Below are positions 10,946-22,132 of a stretch of 64,000 nucleotides of DNA, piece after piece. Location of the stretch: the NCBI GenBank assembly GCA_900642245.1, contig CAAAJI010000007.1:542698-606697 (forward strand). The letters run 5' to 3'. A program made the translations under genes and the position numbers. The first letter of the stretch is position 1. Each line of letters begins with the position of its first letter. The stretch is from Fragilaria radians (Eukaryota; Bacillariophyta; Fragilariophyceae; Fragilariales; Fragilariaceae). The notes beneath the pieces were generated by a model, which saw only the letters and a list, made by a program, of their open reading frames with translations, made no database searches and was not told the DNA's origin.

Positions 10946-12178
10946 ATGATGACTGCGCCCTCTATATGGTCAAAGCGTTTAGAGAAGCGTCTTACAGCCC
11001 GTGCAGATACTACAACATTGGAATCGGTACAAACTATAGCCCGATGGGTATCCTTCAATAGAAAGCATGCTGAGGAGTTCGGCGCTGTCTTCCATAGGCT
11101 AATGATGTCGTCTCCCTCAGCGTTACGATCATGGATGTACTGGCAAATTATCGATCAAATTTTGATCCTCGACAACATTCATGCTTCCAAATATGATCGT
11201 AACGAAAATTTACGGGTTGTCATCGCAGAGAAAGTTATTCTACCTTGTATACAAGAGATTTCCCCTGAAATTATGACGAAACTCAGTCCTCTCTTGGAAG
11301 TATGGGATACTGTGAATGCTTTTGCAGGTCCTACCTTAATGAACGAAATCAACAGAATAATATCCTCACGTAATTCCTCGCTTGAAAACATAGAAGCATC
11401 CGAAAATGTTGTACCACCAAAAGCTTTGTCACCTCAAAATGATGAAACGATGGAGATGAATACTTCTACGGAAGCAACAATGGTAGAAAATAATGATACC
11501 CCTTTAGTAGAAGATGCTGATATTCCTGCAATTCATAATTCTGTTCCTCTCAAGGATGATAAACGGATTTCAATGGTTGATTTCGATTTCGAAAAACAGG
11601 GAGTTCCCGCAGGAACGGTCGAAGCTAGAGAATTCCTCGAACCCTGCAAGGCTGTTGCAACACTGCAAATCACTCGTGATTTGCGTTCTGATTCGATTGT
11701 TCGCCTCCGATCTTTGCTGACAAGCATTCCCAAGGATATTCGTACCGACATGGAAAAATATAAGAATGAAGTTGATACTACTGGAGAATTCCCAGAACTT
11801 GATTCCAAAAAAGTTGAGCACTATTCACTTTGTCTTTCGGAAGAAATTTTAGAAATGAACATCGAGGAGGCTTTGGAAAATGTTCGATCGTTTCGTGAAA
11901 TTGCTCGAAAGCTTAAGGCAGCACGAGAAAAGCTATTCAATCTCTTGATTAAATCTCGTTGTGACTTTGGGTCTCAACAAGCAGCACAAAAGTTTTATGA
12001 TTTGGAGGAGTTTAATGATAAACTTCTGAAACGCAAGGAACTCATTTTAGATGCCATGGATCTCGATGGCATAGAACCACCAAAGGAAGAGGAAGAAGAA
12101 GCAACAACAAAAGAGTTTGATGCATTTGCTTGGTTTAACCCTGACGAATCGAATTCAAAGCGACAAAAGATTCATTAA
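10946..12178 (+). CDS. CID/RPR-domain protein (RPRD1/Rtt103-like)
   Basis: Encodes 410 residues without introns. The N-terminal about 135 residues fit the eight-helix CTD-interaction domain: ESVQTIARWVSFNRKHAEEF, then WMYWQIIDQILILDN, then LEVWDTVNAFAGPTLMNEI, matching the family's 'L..WL..HRK', 'LYL.NDV.' and 'L.IW..R..F' blocks. A low-complexity acidic linker (about 140-210) leads to a region with coiled-coil character (about 255-375: EEILEMNIEEALENVRSFREIARKLK and later). The C-terminus is acidic with a basic end (SKRQKIH) that could serve as a nuclear signal. The RPRD/Rtt103 family binds phosphorylated RNA polymerase II C-terminal repeats and acts in transcription termination. That role is inferred from family; specificity residues were not checked. 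Confidence 0.7.
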   Translation: MMTAPSIWSKRLEKRLTARADTTTLESVQTIARWVSFNRKHAEEFGAVFHRLMMSSPSALRSWMYWQIIDQILILDNIHASKYDRNENLRVVIAEKVILPCIQEISPEIMTKLSPLLEVWDTVNAFAGPTLMNEINRIISSRNSSLENIEASENVVPPKALSPQNDETMEMNTSTEATMVENNDTPLVEDADIPAIHNSVPLKDDKRISMVDFDFEKQGVPAGTVEAREFLEPCKAVATLQITRDLRSDSIVRLRSLLTSIPKDIRTDMEKYKNEVDTTGEFPELDSKKVEHYSLCLSEEILEMNIEEALENVRSFREIARKLKAAREKLFNLLIKSRCDFGSQQAAQKFYDLEEFNDKLLKRKELILDAMDLDGIEPPKEEEEEATTKEFDAFAWFNPDESNSKRQKIH

Positions 12179-12929
12179 TTCAAGTTTCTGAAGTATCCAA
12201 AGAGTGCACTTAACGACACCCTGGCGCCTCGAGATAGATTGTGGCATAGCATTATTGTAGCTCTTTAGATTCTACAGTTTTCAACTTTCCTTGATCATCA
12301 TGTGGCAATTGAATAGTTTCATAGGATTAGTGACATTAAAGAGTAACCAGGTCGGCCATCAAATCTCAGATGTGAAAATCCTAATTACCTGTACATGGAA
12401 AAGAACAAAAAATGAAAAAAGCGATTGACAGAATCATCCTCCACTTGATAATGCACTAGTAAAGGAAAAGTACTCCAAAGTTTCACGTCTTCCAATAGAT
12501 GTATGTTCCAACTCTCTCAAAGAATAGTCACTTATATTCTTCAATCGGCAAAACACCAACATTACTCATTACATTCAATTAATTACAGCTACTATAGAAC
12601 TTTATGTTTCAGCCTTGTCAACTCTCCCATCTTGACTGAATATTATTTGGATGATGTTTCTCCTGTTCTTGGCCATTACCAACATTCGACTTTATTTTCT
12701 CGCAGTGCTACAGTCAAACAGAATAAGCAATACAGATCAGTTTCGAAATTTCATACGTTTGACACTAGATTTAAGTACATGGCATCAACACTATTCGTAA
12801 TTCGCCTTAACGTTACCAAGCTAAATTAAACAAGGTGTTGCGATGTTGTAGGAAGAATCACTGTGACTTGGAAGACAGTGAAGCAAAAAACCTCCTCAAT
12901 CATATGATTTCATCCCCGTCACACTTGTG
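12179..12929. other. Intergenic region between convergent genes
   Basis: Separates the CID gene (plus) from the receiver-domain gene (minus). A plus-strand frame at 12503-12829 has no domain and low-complexity composition and is not called. Confidence 0.5.
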
Positions 12930-14189
12930 CTATGAAAAGAAGTTAATTGCAACTTCACCTTTCCCACGGTTAATCAAGATGTGCTTCAACAAACTATTTC
13001 GCATTGCCTTATCCAGCGAGGGTGGAGGCTTTGGCCAACAAAACGCGGCCCCACTCCGTTTAATCTTGTCCTTATCTTTTTGGAAATGAGCTGAAACTCC
13101 GACAAAAATTGGTTGGCGAGCTTCAGGCAAAGTGCATTGAAACTTTTTTTTCAGCAGGCAGATTAAGTCTGAGCCAGAAGATTTGTACTTCAAACTGTCT
13201 TGAATTATTTTGAGGCGTTCCTCCACAAGAATTAAGTCAAAATTGTGGACGGCTTTGACAAGCGTCAATGCTTCGTCGCTAGTTTTCGCGATAACAACAT
13301 TTGCAAAGGGAGCCATATTTTTAAGCCCCTTGGCAAAGAGTTTTGAGCATAATTCATGGGGATCAACAACAAGTATGTTTTTAAGTTCACTCTGGAAAAT
13401 AGTTTGAAGTTTAAATTCACGGTCATTTGCAAAAGTTCTCGGAGAAGAGAATAATCCAAATGCTTGCCTTGCAGATTTTTGCGAGTAATGTTTTGAACGG
13501 GCAGGGAACAGTTGTAACGCTTCCGAAACATGTAGCTCCATCGATTGACAACGAAATGACTTTAATTCTGATGCTGAATACCACAGCAGCTTTGCCTCCT
13601 CTATTGAACGGTCGAATTCCAGGACAGATATACGGGGATTAAAGTGAACGTTCTTACGAGGTAAATGAGACGCAGAACTTTCAGATTCTACTGTTTTTTT
13701 CTTGAGAATAGATTTTGTTGAGTGATGCAAGTTGGAAGGTAGGTCGTCCATTTCAAGTCCTACGGGAAGAGACGACATAGGCGAGGATGCCGCGAATAAT
13801 CGACACAGCCGAGAGGATAGCGGACAATCGGAATATTGATGGCTTTCAATGTCCGTTGAAATTCTAGAGAAAGGCTTTGTGCCCTTGCAATCACAGAGTG
13901 TTTCGAGTTCAGAGTAGTCACAACTTTGACATTGCTTTCTCTCGCTATCCTTGAAAGTTAACGAAGAATTATGTTCTGCATTCTCCTTCAGTAGGCAGGT
14001 TTGTGGCTCAAAAATTTGGTTGTGAAGTGCAGGAAAAATAATGCGACGAGCATTTGTCGACTTCAATTGCCTTGAGAGTAATATGTCTGTACTTGATTCA
14101 ATCTTTAGAATTCCTTCACCTTCAGAATGCTTACAGAATTTAATTCCAGAACAATCTTCTGGTGATGAGTTATCTTCAGAGTCGAACAA
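12930..14189 (-). CDS. Degenerate response-regulator receiver-domain protein
   Basis: Encodes 419 residues. Residues about 271-390 form a CheY-like receiver fold: ILVVDPHEL at the first strand, FDLILVEERL at the phosphoacceptor strand, PIFVGVSAH for the Thr/Ser switch strand, and CWPKPPP for the conserved Lys-Pro. The phosphoacceptor Asp is replaced by Glu (323), and the second acidic residue after VVD is Pro. Normal phosphotransfer is therefore unlikely, while Glu could mimic a phosphorylated state. Upstream, KNVHFNPRISVLEFD...LLWYSASELKSF (about 179-212) is a motif often seen in diatom proteins ('V.F...WYS..E'). The N-terminal 150 residues are Ser-rich and disordered-looking. The first ATG is used; a GT-AG pair just upstream would make a 26-nt intron, so an upstream exon is possible but not supported. 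Partner unknown. Confidence 0.65.
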   Translation of the reverse strand: MFDSEDNSSPEDCSGIKFCKHSEGEGILKIESSTDILLSRQLKSTNARRIIFPALHNQIFEPQTCLLKENAEHNSSLTFKDSERKQCQSCDYSELETLCDCKGTKPFSRISTDIESHQYSDCPLSSRLCRLFAASSPMSSLPVGLEMDDLPSNLHHSTKSILKKKTVESESSASHLPRKNVHFNPRISVLEFDRSIEEAKLLWYSASELKSFRCQSMELHVSEALQLFPARSKHYSQKSARQAFGLFSSPRTFANDREFKLQTIFQSELKNILVVDPHELCSKLFAKGLKNMAPFANVVIAKTSDEALTLVKAVHNFDLILVEERLKIIQDSLKYKSSGSDLICLLKKKFQCTLPEARQPIFVGVSAHFQKDKDKIKRSGAAFCWPKPPPSLDKAMRNSLLKHILINRGKGEVAINFFS

Positions 14190-15582
14190 ACATCTTCAAT
14201 TGTTTGAACTGACACTTACCAGAAGTGTGATGGATAAACATGAATGCTTCTATTGGATCGACAATGGGAATATTACAAGACTGTGGTGATGCAAAATTAA
14301 AGGCCGCTAGCATGCTGAAGATAGGGAAGACTTTAAATTGATTCGAGAGTTCGATTCAATTGATGATTGTGCATTGCTCTTGACATGTTGTTGGCACTTA
14401 GACTTCATTAAGAGAACACTTCAATTGGAAATCAGACGGCAATCAAAATTTAGATACCTTGGATTTGACACCATCCCAATAGCCCTTTCTGAGATTCATT
14501 TTCATATAGCCGATCCCTAACGCTGGTAAACTAGTTGAAAAAATGAAATTCAGAAAAAAATGCAAAACATCAGCCAAATAGATTTCATTGAAAATAGGAT
14601 TGCTTTGAAAGAGATGTAAATTGAAACGTTTAAAGTTGAAGAAGAAATGCAGCCCATCTGAGAACTTTTCTCTAGTTTATATAGGTATTCTAAGTGTATG
14701 TCACCCAACTGAATTCAGTTTCCAATCTTGGTTTGTTAACACCATTTTGCCTTTCTATATTGTCACAAAAACCTGAAATTAGAGTAGAAAGAGGATAAGA
14801 TGAGTGTGTTCTACATCTTCCAATGGAAATTTGCTTATTGGTAATTGTTGAGGGTTCTATTTTTGAAACTTCGTAATTTTCAAAACAGAATAAATTACCT
14901 CAAAACGTTATGACTAGGGCAAAACGTCTTTGCCATGGTATTGGCCCCCAAAAATCACCGTCTACAAAACGTTTCTTCATCCCCCGAAAGCCTGTTGCAG
15001 AGAAGTATCCTGATGCGGGAAATCAAGATGATCTTCATGACCTTGTTGCTGTGGCTCAGCAAAAGAAAATAGTCTCCAATATGTCAAACTTTTGCACAAA
15101 CTGCGTTTTGGTCAATAACAACAATGACCCCGCTCCAGAGATAACCTTTATCTCCAAAAAACAATAATCTTGATTCACAGAACCCATGTGAGTACTTTTC
15201 TTCGATTTTTGTTAAGTTGTCTGAGCATTGAAAGAATGAAACATGTAGCTTTCTTCGTTTTGAGAGGTGTTGAACCAAGTGTGCACTTAGTTTTGGTATA
15301 CTTCACACACTTCCTTCCCAACGAATACATGCAAGAAGTTCAAGCACCAAGTGTCCTGCTTTGTTGGCTCCTCGATTGCAGCAACAGAAGGCTCACCCTC
15401 TTTCCCTGGACGCAGAGGACCAACAATGAGACAAAACCATGCTCAATGATGTTATGACGAAAGAAAAAGCGGTGAAGGAACCAACTCTACCCAATTTCCT
15501 AGTAATAGTGATTAGAATTTAACAGTAATAATATTTAAAACATACATAAGAAGATTGTTATAGAGTATTATATCAGATCTTC
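14190..15582. other. Intergenic region with one doubtful small ORF
   Basis: Mostly A+T-rich sequence. An 85-codon plus-strand frame at 14910-15167 (MTRAKRLCHGIGPQK..., with CTNCVLVNNNND) has somewhat protein-like composition but no family match that I can name. It is left as unproven rather than called. Confidence 0.35.
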
Positions 15583-15908
15583 CATCAACTCGATGCAATA
15601 GATAAATTGAGTTGGGTAGCATTGAAATAGCAACGATACTTAAAACATGCAGTTACATTTTATTTTTCCCCTTTCTTTTCTTTACTATACTTTTCAATTG
15701 TTGAGTCTCGATGTATATTGCTTTTGGTTTCTTCTATTTTTCAATCAACTCGATACAATGGATAAATTGAGTAGGGTAGCATTGAAATAGCAACGATACT
15801 TAAAACAAGCAGTTTATTCTTATTTTCCCCCTTTCTTTTTATTTACTATAAAACTTTTCACTTGTTGAGTCTCCATGTACATTGTTTTTGGTTTCTTTTC
15901 TTTTTCAA
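15583..15908. repeat. Tandem duplication, two copies of about 160 bp
   Basis: The unit beginning ATCAACTCGATRCAATRGAT starts at 15583 and again at 15743. It continues through GTAGCATTGAAATAGCAACG, a C/T-rich tract, and GTTGAGTCTC.ATGTA.ATTG. Copies differ by scattered substitutions and small indels, so the duplication is not brand new. No coding frame spans it. Confidence 0.8.
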
Positions 15909-17210
15909 ATGCGATTTTTTGCTATTGTTTCATTTCTTTTCTTCCCAAAAAGTGTAAATGTTCTTGAAAAAGCGAAAATAAATTATCATTCTTTTGACAA
16001 TGTGAAACAAGTCATGAAAAGAAGTTTGGTTAGCGATAGCAACTGAGGAATTGGTGAGCCTCTAGAAAGTGCAAACGTTCGTGAGATTGCAGTCACAAGT
16101 TTATTTTAAAACAACTCCAAACATAAAATGGTAAGGAAAAGGATAATTTGTGAATAATTAAGGGGTTAAATGCTTGAAACCTTTACCCCTTTTGAAAATT
16201 CTTGTGACAATAAAGAAAAAATTCCTTCTTATCTTAATTCAGTATTCTCTCACACAAAAACTGTACTCAACTTTAAATTTACATAGCAATACATAATTTT
16301 CTTTCCGAGATTCCACTCTCTCAATTTCGGTTCTTAATTATCTGTTTCCATGCCAAACCCACGTTATCAAGCAGGTTGCCTCTAGAAACTCCTTAGGTTC
16401 TTGTTTGTCTCTAGAAATCAATGCCCAATCCAAACTCTTTCCCATCGTGACTTTCGGGCAAAGACATATTTTTGGGTACACCTTAGTGATTTCGTTCATG
16501 CTTGTCAAACCAAAGGTTTGAAATCATCTTGAAGAACCTTAACTATATATTTGCTTTCTCACCCCCTTTTTTATTCCTGTGAATGATCTGGTTGGAGCAT
16601 TCAATGCTCATAACCAATCTGAACTTTGCCTAGGATGGGTATTTTGGCTCTAAGAAATTATGACTGATTGAACAAATGAAAATACCTGCCCAGGAGACAT
16701 GTTTGTCCCTCAAAGCCTCATCCACTGGGAAATGAGTATCACACGGTCTGCTGCGCTATAAGTGGGATTGTTTTGTCAAGTGAACTTGTTGAAGGGAGAT
16801 GATGTCATCTCTTTACTATGGCGCAAACTATTTTCGTTTCCAAAGCAGCACTTTTGCAACATCTAGTATTCCATACTCTACATAAATGGATCGAAAATAT
16901 GGTTTAGCTTATCTTCGTGAAAATGTGAAGTATCATTTCATAGCAGTAAATATTATTGTTTTATATGATGTGCAATTTTTTGAATTAGTGTTGTATGAAA
17001 CTATTGTGCTATTTCGTTTTTTATTTGTTCCAATCCGTGAAAGATAATTTTCGATGGATTTGGAGGTTAAAAGTAGCAAAAATAAAAAGCATAGTACTTG
17101 TGGAAACTTGCCGCCACTTTGCAGCATCCGCTGTTAGAGAGAACAACAAAAATAAGATTTATCATTACTGACTTGTGCATATCAACGTATCTCTTCATTT
17201 TTGCACGACT
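15909..17210. other. Intergenic region upstream of the RAD16-like gene
   Basis: No gene-length open frame and no recognised RNA or repeat. The sequence is A+T-rich with T-runs. Confidence 0.45.
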
Positions 17211-20200
17211 ATGCTTAATATTCACGTGGGACAGTTAGTTTGGGTTCGTACAGGATCTGGATCTCACGAAGAACCAGCAACTGTTTTAAACGTGTCTTCT
17301 GATACAAAGGATGGTGAACGAGGGGTGCTTTGTAAATTTCACGTTTCAAGGTTTGAGACTGTAGTCCCTTTAAGTAATATTCGCGCTATGTCAACAGAAG
17401 GAAGGCCCAAGCGTAACAGAGATCGTCCTGCTGTTTCACCTTCTCCTCTTCCTCCGCATAAGAAAGCGAAGGATCACTCTTTTTTTTTGGATAACACAAC
17501 TGAAAACCTGCCCAAATCAAATATCGATTTTGTCTACACGATCAAAAAGCATCATAACAAGCCTGAGCTTTTCGCAAATCAACTTTCTAAGCCTGGGAAA
17601 TCAAAAAGCAAGAAACAAACCGTTGAGGTATTGGATGACAAAGAGAGTAGCAAAATTGAAAGCGTATCAAATATTGACGCTCAAAGTTTCCTGGTTGAAA
17701 AGAACTCTGCAAAAGAAACATTTGATGACGAAATAGCTTTGCACATTAGTGACAACTCACGTACAATAGTATCTGGAAGACGCCAACGAAATAGTGCAAA
17801 CCACACGCTACTTGAAAATGTTAGTGTATCTAGCGAAGATATAACATTGTCGAAGCTCAAGGACCAAGCTGGAAAGTCAGTCAAAAAGAAAGAAGAAAAT
17901 GAAATTATCATTGTACCCGATGAAATTCCTCTGGTAGAGGACCACGAAGTTAACGCGTGGGTGGATCCTCCATATCAAGTGATGTACAGTCCTTCGAATC
18001 GCGCAAGATGCAAGCGATGTGATGAAGTCATTAGCAAAGGATCCGTGCGAGTTTCTCACGTTCCACTCTTCCGAGGGAAGGTATGTCTAGAAATCACAGT
18101 TTTCAGTAATTGCCATTCGAATTCTAACTTGTGTAGCAGCCCGGGTTCACAATCTTCCGCCATTTGCAATGCACAGTTTTTTCCGAGGAAATCTCTTCAG
18201 CAAAGGATGTTATGGGATGGCCACTCTTAAAGTTTGAGGATTACAATGCGCTTGTAAAACGAGTTGAAGACAGTAAAGAAGAAGTTACACGAGAAAACGA
18301 GGAACTGGATCCTGATGAGCTTGTTCCTGTTTCTTTCCAGGGAGAAATGAGACCTCCTCCAGATGGCCTTTTGGCCATTTTGTTGCCATTTCAAGTTGAA
18401 GGAGTTTCCTGGATGTATCACCAAGAAGTTAATGACAAGTCTTGCGTTCGAGGTGGCATGCTATGTGACGAGGTAAGAAAGTCCACATGAAATTTCATGA
18501 ATCAATTTTGTGGCTTACTTTATTATGTCAGATGGGGATGGGCAAGACGATTCAGACTATTGCAACAATCATGGACAACATGCCAAAGTTGCAGCATAGT
18601 ATGCCAAAGGCGAAGCATATTGCAGCTGAGAGAGAAGTAAGGCAAAGAGAGGATGAGATGTGGGAAAATGCTAGATTAGATTGGGAACATGAAATGAAAA
18701 TGATCAATGCACCCAAGTCCGCTTTCCCCAAGTTTTCTGAGAAAGCCCCTGGAGGTGGGTTCCGAGCCGGGACACTGATCATTTGTCCAGTCATTGCACT
18801 TTCACAATGGAAATCAGAAATCGAGAAATTTACTGAGGCTGGCAAATTGACCGTGGGGACTTATCATGGTCCGGATAGGGCGAAAGAAATGCCTCGTATG
18901 TTAATGCGTACTTATGATATCGTGCTCACAACGTATCAGGTGAGTATATTAATTGTCGTCCATGATAAAGTGTTTCTTTATCCTTTCTTAAAACTGCTTT
19001 CGACTTATAGGTTCTAGAGGCAGATTTTCGAAAGATGACCTCTCCAAACAAAATCAAGTGTCCTAATTGTGGTGGAAAGTTTAAGGTAAGTACAACTTCT
19101 CAAGATGTGTTTCTATCACTCTCAAACTCCACATTTTCTTATAAAAACTAATTATCTTTAATTTTTAAAAAGATTGATAGGCTTCGCGTACATCTAAAGT
19201 ATTTTTGTGGTGAAGGGGCTATAAGGACGGAAGCCCAAGCTCGCCAGCAGAGAAATTCAGATAGGCCTAGTAACACTGATAATAGAGGAGGCAAAGCGAA
19301 TGGAAAGGTCAATAAGAAGCAAGCTGTTCAACGTAAGTCCAAGATCGATTACGATTCTGAAAGTGATTTATCTGTTGTAGAAGAAAAAAGCAATGCCTTC
19401 GTAGGAAGATCTTCTCGTAAAGCATCCCTTAATGCACGGAAGAAGATGTCAAGTTTAAATCAGGAATTGAATAAAGAAATTAATGACAGAAGCGACGACG
19501 ATGATTACGAAGATAATTCAGATGAAGACGATTCCAACGATGATGATGAACAGGAGAATAAGGCAGTAGGAAAAAAAACTCCTAGGTTTGCACAATCTAA
19601 AGTTCCACCGAAACGCGATAAATCTGAAGAAGTGTCTCGTGCGATGAAGAAACAAGAACAAGCGCTTTCTCAATTTTCCAACTCTAACGGCAACAAGCTT
19701 AGTAAGGAAGCATTTGATAAGAATGCTTCTAAAGCAAAGGGCAAAGGTAGGATGGCATCTAAGAAAGAAAAAAGTGAGACAAATAAATCGGACGAAAGTT
19801 CTATCAATGAAACTGTTGATCCTCTCGATGGAATCGACATGGATGCATTGATGAAAGAAGCAATGGATGGATCAAAACTTAGTCCTCTGCACAGTTTATG
19901 TTGGTGGAGAATTGTGTTAGACGAGGCTCATTATATCAAGTCAAGAAGTAGTCAGACTGCCAATGCAGCTTTTTCGCTGATTTCGATCAACCGTTGGTGT
20001 TTATCGGGAACACCGCTGCAGAACAGGGTCGGAGAATTTTATTCTTTAATCCGATTCCTTCGCATCGATCCTATGGCTCATTACTTTTGTCGCTCCAAGG
20101 TTAGTCCTTATCATTTCACTTTGAAAATGCTGTGCATAATCTCTCACGAGAAAATTCTACTAGGGTTGTGATTGCAAGTCTTTACATTACAGAATGATGA

Positions 20201-21547
20201 ATGGGCGCTGCCAAGACTGTGGACACGCGTCTGTTCAACATTTTTCTCATTTTAACAAGCATGTGCTCAATCCAATTCAGCGCTCTGGCTACACAGGCGA
20301 TGGTCGACGAGCCATGTTCACTCTCAAGGCAAACATTTTAGATGAATGCCTCTTGCGTCGAACGAAGCAAAATCGAGCGGCAGATATGAAGCTGCCTCCA
20401 AGACTCGTTTCTATTAGAGCCATTAGATTGCACCCGGCTGAAGAGGATTTCTACAATGCTCTATATACCCAAACTCAAGCGTCTTTTAATGACTATGTCG
20501 ATCAAGGGACTCTTCTTAACAATTATGCTCATATTTTTGATCTCTTGATGCGCATGCGACAAGCAGTTGACCATCCTTATCTAGTAGTTTATTCGAATAG
20601 AGACGCGAAAGCTATGTCGAGCAATGGGACTCAACGCTATTGCGGTCCAATGGATTGTTCAATATGCCACGAATCTCCCACGGATGTAGTGTTCAGTTCA
20701 TGCTGCAAGTCGGCTCTTTGCCGGGGCTGCGTTCAGGATTTCCTTGCAGTGGATCATGAGGGAGCACTTCCTTGTCCTGGATGCAGTTCGCCATTTTCTA
20801 TTGACCTAGGCCAATCTAACTCGGAGCTCATCGTCTCTGATCAACAGAATCAAAAAGGTAATGATCCCATGCCTGTACTCAAGGACCTAGCAAATGTGGC
20901 ATCTGGTTCAATTCTAAGGAGAATAAATTTGGCTGAGTTTTCAACATCGTCAAAAATCGAGGCACTAATTGAGGAATTAGTTGCTATGCGAGAGTCAAGT
21001 CCTGGCAGTAAAGCGATTGTCTTCAGTCAATTTGTCAACATGTTGGATTTGATTCGTTGGAGATTACATTCAGATCCTTGCTTGAAGGAAATGGGTCTTG
21101 GAGTGAGAGCCCTCCATGGTGGCATGGACGTAAAGCATAGAGATTTATCTTTGAAGGACTTCCGAAATGATCCAAACGTGCGAGTACTTTTAATGTCGCT
21201 TAAAGCCGGAGGCGTGGCACTGAACTTAACTGTCGCAAATCATATTTATCTCATGGAGTAAGTATTGAGCAACTTTAGTTTCGATGTTTCATTTCCAAAT
21301 AACTTACAAAATTCTTCAAAGCCCTTGGTGGAATCCCGCTGCTGAAATGCAAGCTATTGATCGAACGCATCGTCTCGGACAATACAGACCTATTCGTGCA
21401 ATTCGTTTCATTGCAGAAGATACAGTTGAAGAGCGAATTTTGCAATTGCAAGAGAAAAAACGTCTTGTGTTTGATGGTACAATTGGACGAGACGCCGGCT
21501 CCTTAAAAATGTTGACAGTTGAAGATATGAAAGCATTGTTTACTTGA
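17211..21547 (+). CDS. RAD16-like SNF2 helicase/RING protein with PARP-type zinc finger
   Basis: A seven-exon gene: 17211-18080, 18140-18472, 18532-18939, 19011-19085, 19173-20099, 20164-21257, 21322-21547. All joins use GT-AG, and the sum is 3933 nt (1310 residues). Domains in order: a Tudor/PWWP-like start (VGQLVWVRTGSGSHEE). Next a PARP-type zinc finger split by intron 1 (CKRCDEVISKGSVRV...PGFTIFRHLQC; Cx2C...Hx2C). Then SNF2 motif I (DEMGMGKTIQT), a C2HC finger split by intron 4 (CPNCGGKFKIDRLRVHLKYFC), an acidic/basic linker and motif II (LDEAHYIK). After these come LSGTPLQN, CDCKSLH...CQDCGHASVQHF, the RING finger (CSICHESPTDVVFSSCC...CPGC), SQF, LLMSLKAGGVALNLT and IDRTHRLGQ. Yeast Rad16 is an ATPase of global-genome nucleotide excision repair with Rad7, acting in the nucleus. 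Intron 1 ends TAGCAG, so two acceptors three bases apart are possible. A start at 17175 is also open. Confidence 0.88.
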
Positions 21548-22132
21548 ATGCCTCATTTTTCTATGTGTCTGAGATTATTATGAGGTTGGAGACTCTGTTG
21601 TTTGAAGAAGTGAAAGCGCTGTTATGAAATCCATTGAGTTACAATTTAAAAGTTAGTATAATTATAATGATGCTGGCAGTCGAAGTTAAGCACTTTGTTA
21701 TTAATGATCCAAGGAAATTGGTCGTAGATGCACATTGAATATGTAAATTGCACGGTAAAGCGATAGGAGAGGTCGAAATGTAGGTTTCTGGAACAAGTGA
21801 ATTGACACTTGTGTTCTCAATACGCCACTTCCGAACCTTGATTAAATCATGATGTTATGCTTCCAAAGTTCCTGGTGTTTTAAGGCAGACTTTTTAAAGC
21901 TAACTCTAATGGATGCTTAAACATTCTGACTTAAAGACAGGTAAGACCGCGACATCGAACGTTGACAAGAAAACATGTTTACCAAAAATTAGTTTAAAAG
22001 ATAGATTTGAATGGCTGAGCAACATTCGATAGGTTCTGCCAGTTATCTATGGGCTTACTGATTATTTATTGAATCTATAGACTTCTATTAACTGTAAGCA
22101 CGTTTCGTCACAGCCCTGGTTTTGTACTATTT
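21548..22132. other. Intergenic spacer between convergent genes
   Basis: The region separates the 3' ends of the RAD16-like and D27-like genes. No open frame or motif was seen. Confidence 0.5.

Noticed and set aside
12503..12829. A 108-codon plus-strand frame
   Set aside because: Residue composition is like random A+T-rich DNA (Tyr/Ser/His/Leu), with no domain or signal. It lies between two convergent genes.
14190..14260. Upstream mini-exon for the receiver-domain gene
   Set aside because: The only GT-AG pair (GTAAGT near 14220) would define a 26-nt intron, below any normal size, so it was not added.
14910..15167. An 85-codon plus-strand ORF
   Set aside because: Slightly protein-like, but no homology that I can name and no supporting context. 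It is mentioned only within the intergenic entry.
20100..20192. Use of the acceptor at 20191-20192 in the RAD16-like gene
   Set aside because: It gives the wrong frame and drops CDCKSLHYR. The TAG at 20161-20163 keeps the frame and the conserved Cys motif.
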